DNA from: Algimonas ampicilliniresistens
Lineage (GTDB): Bacteria > Pseudomonadota > Alphaproteobacteria > Caulobacterales > Maricaulaceae
Reading direction: 5' to 3'
Length of the DNA stretch: 64,000 nucleotides
Assembly: GCF_030159955.1 (NCBI RefSeq)
Contig: NZ_BSNK01000002.1
Span: 1,426,001 to 1,490,000 of the forward strand
Under the pieces are notes generated by a model that saw only the letters and a program-made list of their open reading frames with translations, had not been told where the DNA came from and did not search any database. Positions 54,213 to 60,770 of the stretch are shown here, piece by piece; the stretch's first letter is position 1; the number at the start of each line of letters is the position of its first letter. The position numbers and the translations under genes were made by a program.

Positions 54213-54806
54213 ATGGACACAACCTACAACATTAATGGCGGTTTCAAGCCGACTAAGAAGCGCTTCGCGGATATTGACGGGCCGGATTTTTACCCGACAC
54301 CCGCTTGGGCAACGCATGCTCTTTTAGAGAATGAGTGCTTCGATGGCGACATTTGGGAGTGCGCATGTGGAGACGGCGCAATGTCTTCCGTTCTAGCAGA
54401 TCGTGGAGCGCAGGTTTTCAGTTCCGATTTATATGATCGCGGGTTCGGCGAGTCGGGTGTTAATTTCCTTACCCATAATCGGCGGGCGAATAATATAATC
54501 ACGAACCCCCCTTACAACTCAGCCCAAGGCTTTGTTGAGCGCGGATTGCAACAATCCAACAATAAGCTTGCGCTTTTACTCCGCCTCGCTTTCTTGGAGG
54601 GGTCTCATAGAGCGAAAACAATCTTCACAGATCACCCGCCATCGCGCGTATGGATTTTCAGCGAACGCATTACTTTTTACCCTAGGGGCGCTCAGAAAAA
54701 AGGGTCTGGCACGACTGCCTACGCTTGGTTCGTTTGGGACAAAGCCGCAGAAATCGGAACGCAACTTAACTGGATAAACCCCGGCCTGAAAAAGCGTTTC
54801 AGCTAA
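54213..54806 (+). CDS. Class I SAM-dependent DNA methyltransferase-like protein
   Basis: 197 residues. The SAM motif I-like stretch is WECACGDGAMSSVL near residue 47, the acidic end of strand 2 is SSDLYDRGFG, and NPPYNSAQGF near 96 is the catalytic motif IV of N6-adenine (NPPY) methyltransferases. There is no evident target-recognition domain, as in short phage-encoded methylases. It may protect phage or transposon DNA. GGAGGA precedes the ATG. Passenger gene of the IS1595 element. Confidence 0.8.
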   Translation: MDTTYNINGGFKPTKKRFADIDGPDFYPTPAWATHALLENECFDGDIWECACGDGAMSSVLADRGAQVFSSDLYDRGFGESGVNFLTHNRRANNIITNPPYNSAQGFVERGLQQSNNKLALLLRLAFLEGSHRAKTIFTDHPPSRVWIFSERITFYPRGAQKKGSGTTAYAWFVWDKAAEIGTQLNWINPGLKKRFS

Positions 54807-55210
54807 CCGTAAATCTGCTTAAGCAACGAGCGACCTGTCACGGTAATCTGCAAACCCTTTCGGTTGTTATCGTATTCCGCGTAGCCCTTTTTGATGAAGT
54901 TGGTGCTACTTGTTCTATGTGAGATCATATTGCGAGCTATCTGTGAAAACTTTGTGTCAGATCGACCATCTAGTATCTGTGCGTCCTCGCCAGAGATATT
55001 GAATATGGTCTCTAGGTGTTCGATCAAATCTGAGGTTTCAGCGAACCCGCCCGGAGCTGAGTCTAAATAACGAAGCGTTGGGACGTAAAGGTCAGCTTCG
55101 TGAAGTCTGATAGCGGTCTTAATCATAGCAGGGTCCTTTTCTGGCGTGACGATAGCTAGCGCTAAGTCGTCAAAATCGGCATTGATGGGTTCGATTATCT
55201 TCTTAGGCAC
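54803..55210 (-). CDS. Hypothetical protein linked to the transposase
   Basis: 135 residues: MPKKIIEPINADFDDLALAIV at the start, a helical middle and a C-terminal winged-helix-like end (ISHRTSSTNFIKKGYAEYDNNRKGLQITVTGRSLLKQIYG). The KKIIEPI-ADFDD opening is a short motif I associate with C-termini of phage and transposon regulatory proteins. A DNA-binding regulator is plausible but unproven. Its start overlaps the transposase stop by 8 bp and its end overlaps the convergent methyltransferase by 4 bp. Confidence 0.6.
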   Translation of the reverse strand: MPKKIIEPINADFDDLALAIVTPEKDPAMIKTAIRLHEADLYVPTLRYLDSAPGGFAETSDLIEHLETIFNISGEDAQILDGRSDTKFSQIARNMISHRTSSTNFIKKGYAEYDNNRKGLQITVTGRSLLKQIYG

Positions 55211-56114
55211 TGATCAGCTCCGCATAAGTTAGGCGTTTGCCAGCAGCCTTGGTAATTGTTGAGGCGATGAAGTCCATGGTGGGTTGATTGCGTGTGTTGT
55301 GACGATGAGCAAACTCGGTCACATAGCGATGCAAGTGTTTCGGACTCATATAGTGATAGATACCGTAGTGACCGCGCTTCAAAAGCGCCCAAAAGCTCTC
55401 AATGCTGTTCGTATGAGCTTGACCACGCACATATTCACCGACTGAATGATTTACGACGTGATGATCGAAAGTCTGGTCGAGGTGCTTATAAACGCTCGCT
55501 GCGTCCGTCATAACGGTTGCGCCTTGTGCGACATTATCGTGAACCATGCGTGTTGCGGCGCGTCTTTCGACATGAGCGGCGCGGACTTCACCGTCACGCT
55601 TTAGAACGCCAACAACGGCTTGCTTGTTTGTGAATTGCTTGCGCGCCGCGCGGTCACGCGCGTGCATATTCTTGGACTTGCCGCCAATATATGTTTCATC
55701 GACTTCAACAGTGCCTTCCAACTTGTCGCTGTCGCCATTGTTCATCCACGTCTCACGGATGCGCTGGGCTAGGAACCAAGCCGTTTTCTGTGTCGTGCCA
55801 AGCTCTTTAGCCATTTGCACCGATGAGATACCCTTGCGGGCTGTTGTCATCATATACATCGCCAATAGCCACTTCTGGAGCGGCAGACGGCTTTCAGCTA
55901 GGACGGTGCCAGTGCGAACGGAGAAGTGCTTACGGCACGTCTTGCAGCGGTAAGGCATTGGCTTATGATTTTTGCATTCAGAAACGTCTTCGCTTCCACA
56001 GTGACCGCAAGTCGCTTCACCATTCCAGCGACGTTTCTCAAAGTATAGGCGGGCGGCTTCTTCATTCGGGAACTGTTCGAAGAACTTAAACAGGCTAAGG
56101 TGAGTCTCGGTCAT
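55203..56114 (-). CDS. IS1595-family transposase
   Basis: 303 residues, full length. N-terminal zinc ribbon (CGHCGSEDV and YRCKTCRKHFSVRTGTVL), helix-turn-helix-like KGISSVQMAKELGTTQKTAWFLAQRIRE, then the ISXO2-like DDE/N domain: VEVDETYIGGKSKN (first Asp), VMTDAASVYKHLD (second Asp) and NSIESFWALLKRGHYGIYHYMS (Asn/Glu region). The gene starts 66 bp inside the right end of the element and looks functional. Confidence 0.95.
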   Translation of the reverse strand: MTETHLSLFKFFEQFPNEEAARLYFEKRRWNGEATCGHCGSEDVSECKNHKPMPYRCKTCRKHFSVRTGTVLAESRLPLQKWLLAMYMMTTARKGISSVQMAKELGTTQKTAWFLAQRIRETWMNNGDSDKLEGTVEVDETYIGGKSKNMHARDRAARKQFTNKQAVVGVLKRDGEVRAAHVERRAATRMVHDNVAQGATVMTDAASVYKHLDQTFDHHVVNHSVGEYVRGQAHTNSIESFWALLKRGHYGIYHYMSPKHLHRYVTEFAHRHNTRNQPTMDFIASTITKAAGKRLTYAELISA

Positions 56115-56180
56115 ACGACCTTAGAACATAACTAGCCAAAATACGCAAGAGAAACTTGGCTAGCTAAGTATATAGGTCCC

Positions 56181-56276
56181 GTTCCAACTTGCAATGAGTG
56201 TTCCAACACTGGCGAAAACGTCGCGCGCCTCATGTTGGCGATAGTTGGGGACTACAGTTAGGTCATGCTCTTCCAC
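56181..56276 (-). pseudogene. HEPN-like protein, N-terminal part, split by transposon
   Basis: From the GTG at 56276 there are 32 codons (MEEHDLTVVPNYRQHEARDV and on to GTLIASWN) to the transposon junction, in exact frame with the fragment at 52279-52802. An in-frame TGA lies just upstream, and no ATG is available in the fragment, so the GTG start is the best choice although no good Shine-Dalgarno is seen. The hairpin array begins 79 bp upstream of this start. Confidence 0.65.
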
Positions 56277-56354
56277 GAAGACGAATGTGAGACGATTCCT
56301 TCACCAGTGCTAGTGCATCCGTATCGCGTTGCCATTCATCACAGCGAATGCGCG

Positions 56355-56700
56355 TTCACTGTTCTCTCACTGTTTTATCAGTAAAAGCCGGGTCTAAGAC
56401 TTGCTGCAATCTTGCCGTCTAAAGACGGATTGTTCCCTCGTATCGCCTTCGGTGTTCTTTCGGTGTATTATCACCGACCGCCACGCTGTTCTGACACTGT
56501 TTTATCAGGGTCGTCATTTCCCTGTTCTTTCCCTGTATTAACAGGGGCGGGCTGTGCTGTTCTTGTGCTGTATTATCAGCGAGAGGCGAGGTTGCTCAAT
56601 GGCTGTTCTATGGCTGTATTAACAGGCGTGGCGCTGCCTGTTCCACGCCTGTTTTATCAGGCGAGGGGCCAAGCTATTCTTAAGCTGAATTATCAGCTAA
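56355..56700. repeat. Array of eight covarying direct/inverted repeat units
   Basis: Each unit has the form arm - TTCT - arm - hexamer (TATTAT, TATTAA, TTTTAT or AATTAT) - reverse-complement arm. Both direct arms end in (C/G)TG and start exactly 11 bp apart. Examples: TTCGGTG twice then CACCGA (56448-56477); TTTCCCTG twice then CAGGGG (56517-56547); TGTGCTG twice then CAGCG (56553-56581); TGCCTG, CGCCTG then CAGGCG (56635-56663); AAGCT twice then CAGCT (56671-56698). The TGTTCT cores lie at 56360, 56453, 56487, 56523, 56558, 56604, 56639 and 56675, so spacing is 34-36 bp except 93 and 46. An extra stem CCGTC-TAAA-GACGG is at 56415-56428 and TTGGC-CA-GCCAA at 56702-56713. An open frame crosses it by chance. 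Confidence 0.85.
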
Positions 56701-56741
56701 GTTGGCCAGCCAAATGCGAACGATGGGATCGGATACGAGCA

Positions 56742-56975
56742 ATGACCGATTTGGAAGATTTGGAGTACGAAGCCTATCGAGGTTTTCGGGACAACGTGGA
56801 GGCGTTCTCGAAAAACCTCACTGACCTTGATTTACTCGTTGTTAGGTCGATTGATGTGAGCCGTGATCTATATGAGATAATCCGAAAACATGCCCCGGTG
56901 TCGGCATGGACGCCAAATGGTAAGTTCTTCATCGACGGTATCGAGATTGTTCCTGTCCCGCATTCCTCGAAATAA
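56742..56975 (+). CDS. Hypothetical 77-aa protein downstream of the array
   Basis: ATG at 56742 opens MTDLEDLEYEAYRGFRDNVE, then FSKNLTDLDLLVVRSIDVSRDLYEIIRKHAPVSAWTP and ends PVPHSSK. The open frame extends upstream to 56412 through the repeat array, but that part follows the repeats and has no protein character, so the internal ATG is chosen. Acidic, mostly helical, no signal. No family recognised. Located 41 bp after the array, so it may be the gene the array controls. Confidence 0.55.
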   Translation: MTDLEDLEYEAYRGFRDNVEAFSKNLTDLDLLVVRSIDVSRDLYEIIRKHAPVSAWTPNGKFFIDGIEIVPVPHSSK

Positions 56976-57069
56976 TCAACGCCGTAGCGGTTGGCTCGGC
57001 TGGATCGTCTTAGCGTTGGTAATTGCCATGTTGGTAAGTCTTGGACTTGATCTCATTTCATCCCCCTGA
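56947..57069 (+). CDS. Possible 40-aa single-span membrane protein
   Basis: From a TTG at 56947, overlapping the 3' end of the previous gene in another frame: basic start (RIPRNNQRRSG), one hydrophobic span (WLGWIVLALVIAMLVSLGL) and a short end. The positive-inside pattern is convincing, but the start codon and Shine-Dalgarno are weak. Function unknown. Confidence 0.4.
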   Translation: MFLSRIPRNNQRRSGWLGWIVLALVIAMLVSLGLDLISSP

Positions 57070-57089
57070 CCGCTCTGCTTTCGCTCTTG

Positions 57090-57443
57090 CTAGACAGGGT
57101 CTAAGTCCAAGCCTAAAATTGCTTCGACTCTCCCTAACACTTCAAGCATGACCTGACGGTCTACTTTGGAGTGAAAATCGACTTCGCGCGCGATCCAATC
57201 GACGGAGCGCATTTGGTTGCTCACCACGCACCCATCTAACCGCGCGCCACGAGGTAATTTTACATCGAATGGTGACTCGGTAATAGTACTCGTGATGGGG
57301 CAGACGACGGCTGTGCCAGTGGCAATATTAAAATTCTGAGGTGACAGCACGAGCGCGGGGCGGCGCTTTCCTAACTCAACCCCGGTTCTTGGGTCGAGAT
57401 TTAGGAATACTAAGTCACCTCTTTCGGGCTGATAAACTGCCAC
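57090..57443 (-). CDS. mazF: MazF/PemK-type endoribonuclease toxin
   Basis: About 117 residues from the GTG at 57443 (an in-frame GTG at 57461 inside mazE is also possible). Family motifs: YQPERGDLVFLNLDPRTGVELGKRRPALVLSPQNFN, TAVVCPITSTI, and a C-terminal VSNQMRSVDWIAREVDF. MazF cuts mRNA at short sequences and halts translation until MazE binds. It follows mazE directly on the same strand. A stability or defence module of the accessory region. Confidence 0.92.
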   Translation of the reverse strand: MAVYQPERGDLVFLNLDPRTGVELGKRRPALVLSPQNFNIATGTAVVCPITSTITESPFDVKLPRGARLDGCVVSNQMRSVDWIAREVDFHSKVDRQVMLEVLGRVEAILGLDLDPV

Positions 57444-57444
57444 G

Positions 57445-57687
57445 TTAAATGATTTCCTCACCCATCAACTCACCCCATTGAATTTCGGCTGAGTCGTCTT
57501 CTGGCTTTTGGTAATCAGCAAGAAGCTCAGTAAGTTTAAATCGTGGTCTTTGCGGTTTAATGTTGATCTCGCCGTTGTCGTCTACGTCGATAGCAACGTG
57601 CGCGCCCTCAGTTAGCCTAGCTTGTAGGGCAATGTGTGTTGGTATCCTTACTGCGAGGCTGTTTCCCCACTTTTTGATAGTTTGCAT
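57445..57687 (-). CDS. mazE: MazE/AbrB-type antitoxin
   Basis: 80 residues: MQTIKKWGNSLAVRIPTHIALQARLTEGAHVAIDVDDNGEINIKP is the AbrB-like swapped-hairpin DNA-binding domain, followed by an acidic toxin-binding tail (YQKPEDDSAEIQWGELMGEE). It binds MazF and represses its own promoter; candidate operator repeats lie at 57737-57755. GGAGACC precedes the ATG. Confidence 0.93.
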   Translation of the reverse strand: MQTIKKWGNSLAVRIPTHIALQARLTEGAHVAIDVDDNGEINIKPQRPRFKLTELLADYQKPEDDSAEIQWGELMGEEII

Positions 57688-57736
57688 AATGGTCTCCTAG
57701 CCGTGAACCAAAGGTGTGTGTGGCTCCCTTCACAGC

Positions 57737-57755
57737 GTATATACAACGTAGATAC
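57737..57755. promoter_or_regulatory. Candidate MazE operator
   Basis: GTATATAC-AAC-GTAGATAC, two near-identical 8-mers 3 bp apart, one itself a palindrome, 50 bp upstream of the mazE start. This is the expected place for autoregulation. The assignment is positional. Confidence 0.45.
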
Positions 57756-57913
57756 ACTAAAAGTTCCTATCAAGGGGTAAAATTCAGTTGTGATTCAGCC
57801 TTTAAGTAGATTGTCGACCAAGACCGTCTAAGCCTGCGTAGGGTAAATTTTGCCTCTAAGGCTGTCCTTTCGCCACTTCTTCGTGGCGGGGCTTTGCCTC
57901 CCGCTCATAACCG

Positions 57914-58198
57914 TTATTCAACAGTATTTACGGTTATGGGCCGCTCTAGTTCATCACGAACCATTCCCAATGCTGCGGCTCGCAACGCGTCCGGGCGAAG
58001 CTCTCTCGCGGTCCTATAGGCGATGAATAGACGCACGGCATGGGGTCCGTCGATTGTGTCAAACCGAATAGCCAACCGTGCGCCCCCGGTCTTGTCAAAG
58101 CGGACATTCAGAACGCCGCCCGCTTCAACAATCTCGGCTAAGACTTCGCTCGCTTCCCGCGCCTGCCTGTCGCTGTGACGTTCCGGCGCGTCTGTCAT
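57914..58198 (-). CDS. Hypothetical 94-aa protein, phage-type
   Basis: MTDAPERHSDRQAREASEVLAEIVEAGGVLNVRFDKTGGARLAIRF and a helical C-terminal half (YRTARELRPDALRAAALGMVRDELERP). No recognised family. Its start overlaps the upstream HTH gene stop by 4 bp, so it belongs to the leftward run 59421-57914. A CGCCAC-TTCTTC-GTGGCG stem at 57871-57888 lies just after its end and may be a terminator. Confidence 0.6.
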   Translation of the reverse strand: MTDAPERHSDRQAREASEVLAEIVEAGGVLNVRFDKTGGARLAIRFDTIDGPHAVRLFIAYRTARELRPDALRAAALGMVRDELERPITVNTVE

Positions 58199-58746
58199 GC
58201 GGCTTTCTCAATATCGAATTGCCTATCGTAATTCGGGATTTGTCCGGGCCAAATAGCGTCTAAGTCGGATTGTAGCGATTCCATCGCCTCGCTATGTCGC
58301 GGATGGTCTCCGTCATCTGGATTTGTTGAGTCGAGATAGAGGCGCATCTTGTCCAGCAAATCCGCCACGGTTGCCGCTGGCGTCGCCAATGCATCGAAAC
58401 GCGCTTGATCTTCCCTTTCTGCGGCCTTCGTCTGCACCGGGTCAGCGCCTAGGTCTTCTAGCCAATTTGGGTTGGCTTCCCGCGCCTTTTCCATGGCCGC
58501 ATGATAGTCGATCCATTCCGCCATTTGATTAGCAAACGGAGTGGCGAGGGGTGCAAGCAAATGTCCGGGTTCACACTCCATTGAAACGGCAATCGCTTCT
58601 AACTGTGTCTGGTTATAAGGCATTGTCCCGTCTTCCAAGCCCTGTAGGGTCTGTTCGATAATCCCGGTCATGTCGGAAAGCTCTGCAAGGGATAGGCCGC
58701 GCCGTTCGCGCTTCGCCCTGATTTGGTTTGTTGCTGTGGTCATCAT
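58195..58746 (-). CDS. Helix-turn-helix (XRE-type) protein
   Basis: 183 residues from the ATG at 58746, which overlaps the upstream stop (ATGA). N-terminal HTH: NQIRAKRERRGLSLAELSDMTGIIEQTLQGLEDGTMPYNQTQLEAIAVSMEC (residues 6-58), matching the XRE/Cro fold. The remainder is acidic and helical without a known domain. Probably a transcription regulator of the accessory region. Member of a tight leftward operon of small phage-type genes. Confidence 0.75.
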   Translation of the reverse strand: MMTTATNQIRAKRERRGLSLAELSDMTGIIEQTLQGLEDGTMPYNQTQLEAIAVSMECEPGHLLAPLATPFANQMAEWIDYHAAMEKAREANPNWLEDLGADPVQTKAAEREDQARFDALATPAATVADLLDKMRLYLDSTNPDDGDHPRHSEAMESLQSDLDAIWPGQIPNYDRQFDIEKAA

Positions 58747-59084
58747 GCGGCCTTCCCGTCTGGTTTCGAGTGCGCAAACCAAGGTCGTGTGTAGGCTTGC
58801 AAGGTGGTGAGTGTGAGTGTTTCGGTGCATTGATCTAAGAGCCAATCAAGGCGCGCATCATCACCGTAGTGCATTGACGCCATCGCCTCGCGCTCTCGCG
58901 TTTCGATAGCTTCCCGCTCGACATAAGTGAGCCCGGTTCCGTGCTTTTCGCGTCTGGCGTGGGTTGCCCAATAGGTTGCGACAATACGGCCTGTCGGCGC
59001 AGTCAGGAACGATAGGAACGGCTCGCCTATGGCCCGAATATAGATTGGCCCGGCGTCATGGTTTTGAGGTGTCGGATCGGTCAT
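58743..59084 (-). CDS. Hypothetical 113-aa protein, phage-type
   Basis: MTDPTPQNHDAGPIYIRAIGEPFLSFLTAPTGRIVATYWATHARRE, then a helical part (YVEREAIETREREAMASMHYGDDARLDWLLDQ). No family recognised. Start and stop overlap or nearly touch neighbours (4-bp overlap with the HTH gene), the only support beyond plausible composition. Confidence 0.55.
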   Translation of the reverse strand: MTDPTPQNHDAGPIYIRAIGEPFLSFLTAPTGRIVATYWATHARREKHGTGLTYVEREAIETREREAMASMHYGDDARLDWLLDQCTETLTLTTLQAYTRPWFAHSKPDGKAA

Positions 59085-59088
59085 GGCC

Positions 59089-59421
59089 TCACGCTCCCAT
59101 CTGAGTGTGAAGGTAACGCTCGGAACCCTTGCCCCATGCGAGGTGCGCAGGACGCGGGTTGCGATCCAAGAGGGACGCGGTGCGGGGCTGGCGATATTTT
59201 GCCATCATAGCCCGCTGTCTGGCGCGACGGACTTGCGCTTGACGCTCCCGGTCGATTTGTGAGCGGAACGAAGCCCATGCGGCGCGTAGGGCGTCTGCGA
59301 AGGTCACAATGCCCTTTAGGGGGCGCTTCATGAAGCCATGCGCCCGCCACATGATTGCCCGGCGTCCGAAGCGCGAGACAACTTCGCTATTGCTTGCCGG
59401 GGATGGAGTCGTGTTATTCAT
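59089..59421 (-). CDS. Hypothetical 110-aa basic protein, phage-type
   Basis: MNNTTPSPASNSEVVSRFGRRAIMWRAHGFMKR, then IVTFADALRAAWASFRSQIDRERQAQVRRARQRAMMAKYR. The FADALRAAWASF segment resembles a short motif common in small phage or plasmid proteins. Very Arg-rich, so nucleic-acid contact is possible. First gene of the leftward run, divergent from the repressor-like HTH gene across two operators. Confidence 0.55.
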   Translation of the reverse strand: MNNTTPSPASNSEVVSRFGRRAIMWRAHGFMKRPLKGIVTFADALRAAWASFRSQIDRERQAQVRRARQRAMMAKYRQPRTASLLDRNPRPAHLAWGKGSERYLHTQMGA

Positions 59422-59508
59422 CGGGTCTAGCCTTTCATCGGGTTAGCGGGCCGGGTGGTGTGTTTGGCGACTGTCACCCGGTCCAACTCTGTTAGAGCAA
59501 CCCCTAAC

Positions 59509-59570
59509 GTGCATACTATATGCACTATTAGACATGTGAAAACAAGACCCCTTGTGCAAATAATATGCAC
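59509..59570. promoter_or_regulatory. Paired operators in a divergent phage-type control region
   Basis: Two 17-bp dyads: GTGCATA-CTA-TATGCAC (59509-59525, perfect) and GTGCAAA-TAA-TATGCAC (59554-59570, one mismatch), centres 45 bp apart. They lie between a leftward operon and a rightward HTH gene, the classic layout of a repressor with its own operators. Confidence 0.8.
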
Positions 59571-59585
59571 GTTCTAAAGACCGTT

Positions 59586-59843
59586 ATGGCTAGACTTTCA
59601 GATTCCGATTTCACTCCATCGCTTTGCAAGGCCGCGCGAGCGCTAGTCGGGTGGACGGCGCAAGAGCTTGCGGATAGCACCGATGAGGTTGCCCCACGGA
59701 CACTGCGCAAGTTTGAAAATGGTGGGTCTGTCAGGGACGGCACACGCGATGCAATTCGAGCGGCGTTAGAAGCCGCTGGCGTCGAATTTATCAACGGGGG
59801 CAGGCCCGGTGTTCGCTTGATCGGGAGCCCTAGGGATTGCTAA
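59586..59843 (+). CDS. Repressor-like HTH protein
   Basis: 85 residues from the ATG at 59586; the upstream in-frame ATG at 59565 lies inside an operator and is less likely. FTPSLCKAARALVGWTAQELADSTDEVAPRTLRKFENGG is an XRE-type HTH, followed by TRDAIRAALEAAGVEFINGGRPGVRLIG, a tail typical of small phage and transposon-borne repressors. It probably binds the two GTGCATA-type dyads just upstream. Confidence 0.82.
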   Translation: MARLSDSDFTPSLCKAARALVGWTAQELADSTDEVAPRTLRKFENGGSVRDGTRDAIRAALEAAGVEFINGGRPGVRLIGSPRDC

Positions 59844-59931
59844 GCTAAGGGCAGCTCGCGATTAGAGCTGTCTTGGTTTACTTGGTAGCGGCGATGTGGC
59901 TATCACCAGACATTGGAATGCGAGGCGCATA

Positions 59932-60132
59932 GTGATCGATTGGATAAACAGTCCCGTTTCTTACGGCTTATTCTGTTTCATCGCCGCCCTTGTTATTGTC
60001 TGGATAATCCGTCTTGATAACCGGGCAGGTCTTGCGGAAAGACGTTTTGATGAGCTGGTTGACCGGCTTGCTCGTGACGCTGGTTACGAAGACGAGGAAG
60101 ACCGCTTAGACAGTTTTGACGATCCATATTGA
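59932..60132 (+). CDS. Small membrane protein, hypothetical
   Basis: 66 residues from the GTG at 59932 (GAGG 8 bp upstream; an in-frame GTG at 59896 is an alternative). One transmembrane segment (VSYGLFCFIAALVIVWIIRL), then an acidic cytosolic tail (DELVDRLARDAGYEDEEDRLDSFDD). No family recognised. It lies between the repressor-like gene and convergent phage-like genes. Confidence 0.55.
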   Translation: MIDWINSPVSYGLFCFIAALVIVWIIRLDNRAGLAERRFDELVDRLARDAGYEDEEDRLDSFDDPY

Positions 60133-60143
60133 GATTGCCGCGA

Positions 60144-60770
60144 TTACCCAACCTCGCGATTGATAGCTGCTTGCGCTGCCTTGAGCGCTTCGGATGGAAT
60201 AGCTGCGGCGGCGGTTTGATCCGGCTTCTCCATGACATAGCGCCACGGTCCAAACAGGCATAAGCTCCTATGCCCATCGGTTTCCATATCAACCCTAGCC
60301 GTATAGAATGTTTGCAGGTCGCTATTCGTCCGCTGCATGAACGTTAACTCGGCTTTTTCGTATTCGGTATCATCAAAGAGTCGGCTCAATATCTCATAAA
60401 AGGCCGGGCGAGCCGTCAATTCAGACGCGGCTAAATCCTTCATCCGGGCTGGCGTCCAGTTTTGTCCATTATCCTCACTACGCTGAATCTCGGACGCGCC
60501 AAGGTTCGCCACCTCCCACGCTGCGGGCCAGTCCGCTACTTCGCGCAATCCGAACCCCATCCCACCAATCGCGACTATGATAGCAAGCGCATCAACATCC
60601 TCAGACAGTCCGAGTTGCCGCTGTGTTTCGGTAACGAGGGCGGTCCATGCATACGGGTCGCCCGCCGCAGGAATATGAGGGCTTAGGATCGAGCAAAGGT
60701 CGGCCATGATTTGCAGGATCGGCCCGCGAAGGCCAATCTTGCTCCATTCGGTTGTGCAACTTTCCGTCAT
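60144..60770 (-). CDS. Hypothetical 208-aa protein, phage-like
   Basis: Mixed helical protein beginning MTESCTTEWSKIGLRGPIL, with YAWTALVTETQRQLGL and a C-terminal SEALKAAQAAINREVG. No recognised domain, signal or membrane segment. It overlaps the next upstream gene by 4 bp, so it is the last gene of a leftward operon of large phage-like proteins. Confidence 0.55.
   Translation of the reverse strand: MTESCTTEWSKIGLRGPILQIMADLCSILSPHIPAAGDPYAWTALVTETQRQLGLSEDVDALAIIVAIGGMGFGLREVADWPAAWEVANLGASEIQRSEDNGQNWTPARMKDLAASELTARPAFYEILSRLFDDTEYEKAELTFMQRTNSDLQTFYTARVDMETDGHRSLCLFGPWRYVMEKPDQTAAAAIPSEALKAAQAAINREVG

Larger units (their letters stand above)
52803..56180. mobile_element. Intact IS1595-family transposon with passenger genes
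   Basis: A 3378-bp element bounded by identical 25-bp terminal inverted repeats (52803-52827 and 56156-56180; ends GGGACCTATATACTTAG..) and flanked by an 8-bp direct duplication GTTCCAAC (52795-52802 and 56181-56188). The 8-bp duplication and the ISXO2-like transposase (55203-56114) fit IS1595. Beside the transposase it carries a Panacea antitoxin, its neighbour, a methyltransferase-like gene and a hypothetical gene. Exact repeats and duplication suggest recent insertion. It interrupts a HEPN-like gene. Confidence 0.93.

Noticed and set aside
56355-56700. CRISPR array
   Set aside because: There is no constant repeat of 23 bp or more with unique spacers, and no cas genes are nearby; what is constant is the layout and a hexamer, not a full repeat.
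56412-56741. N-terminal 110 codons of a long open frame across the repeat array
   Set aside because: The codons merely translate the repeats (VLTG, LYYQ, VLTG patterns) and unit length is not a multiple of three, so coding is unlikely; the gene is started at 56742.
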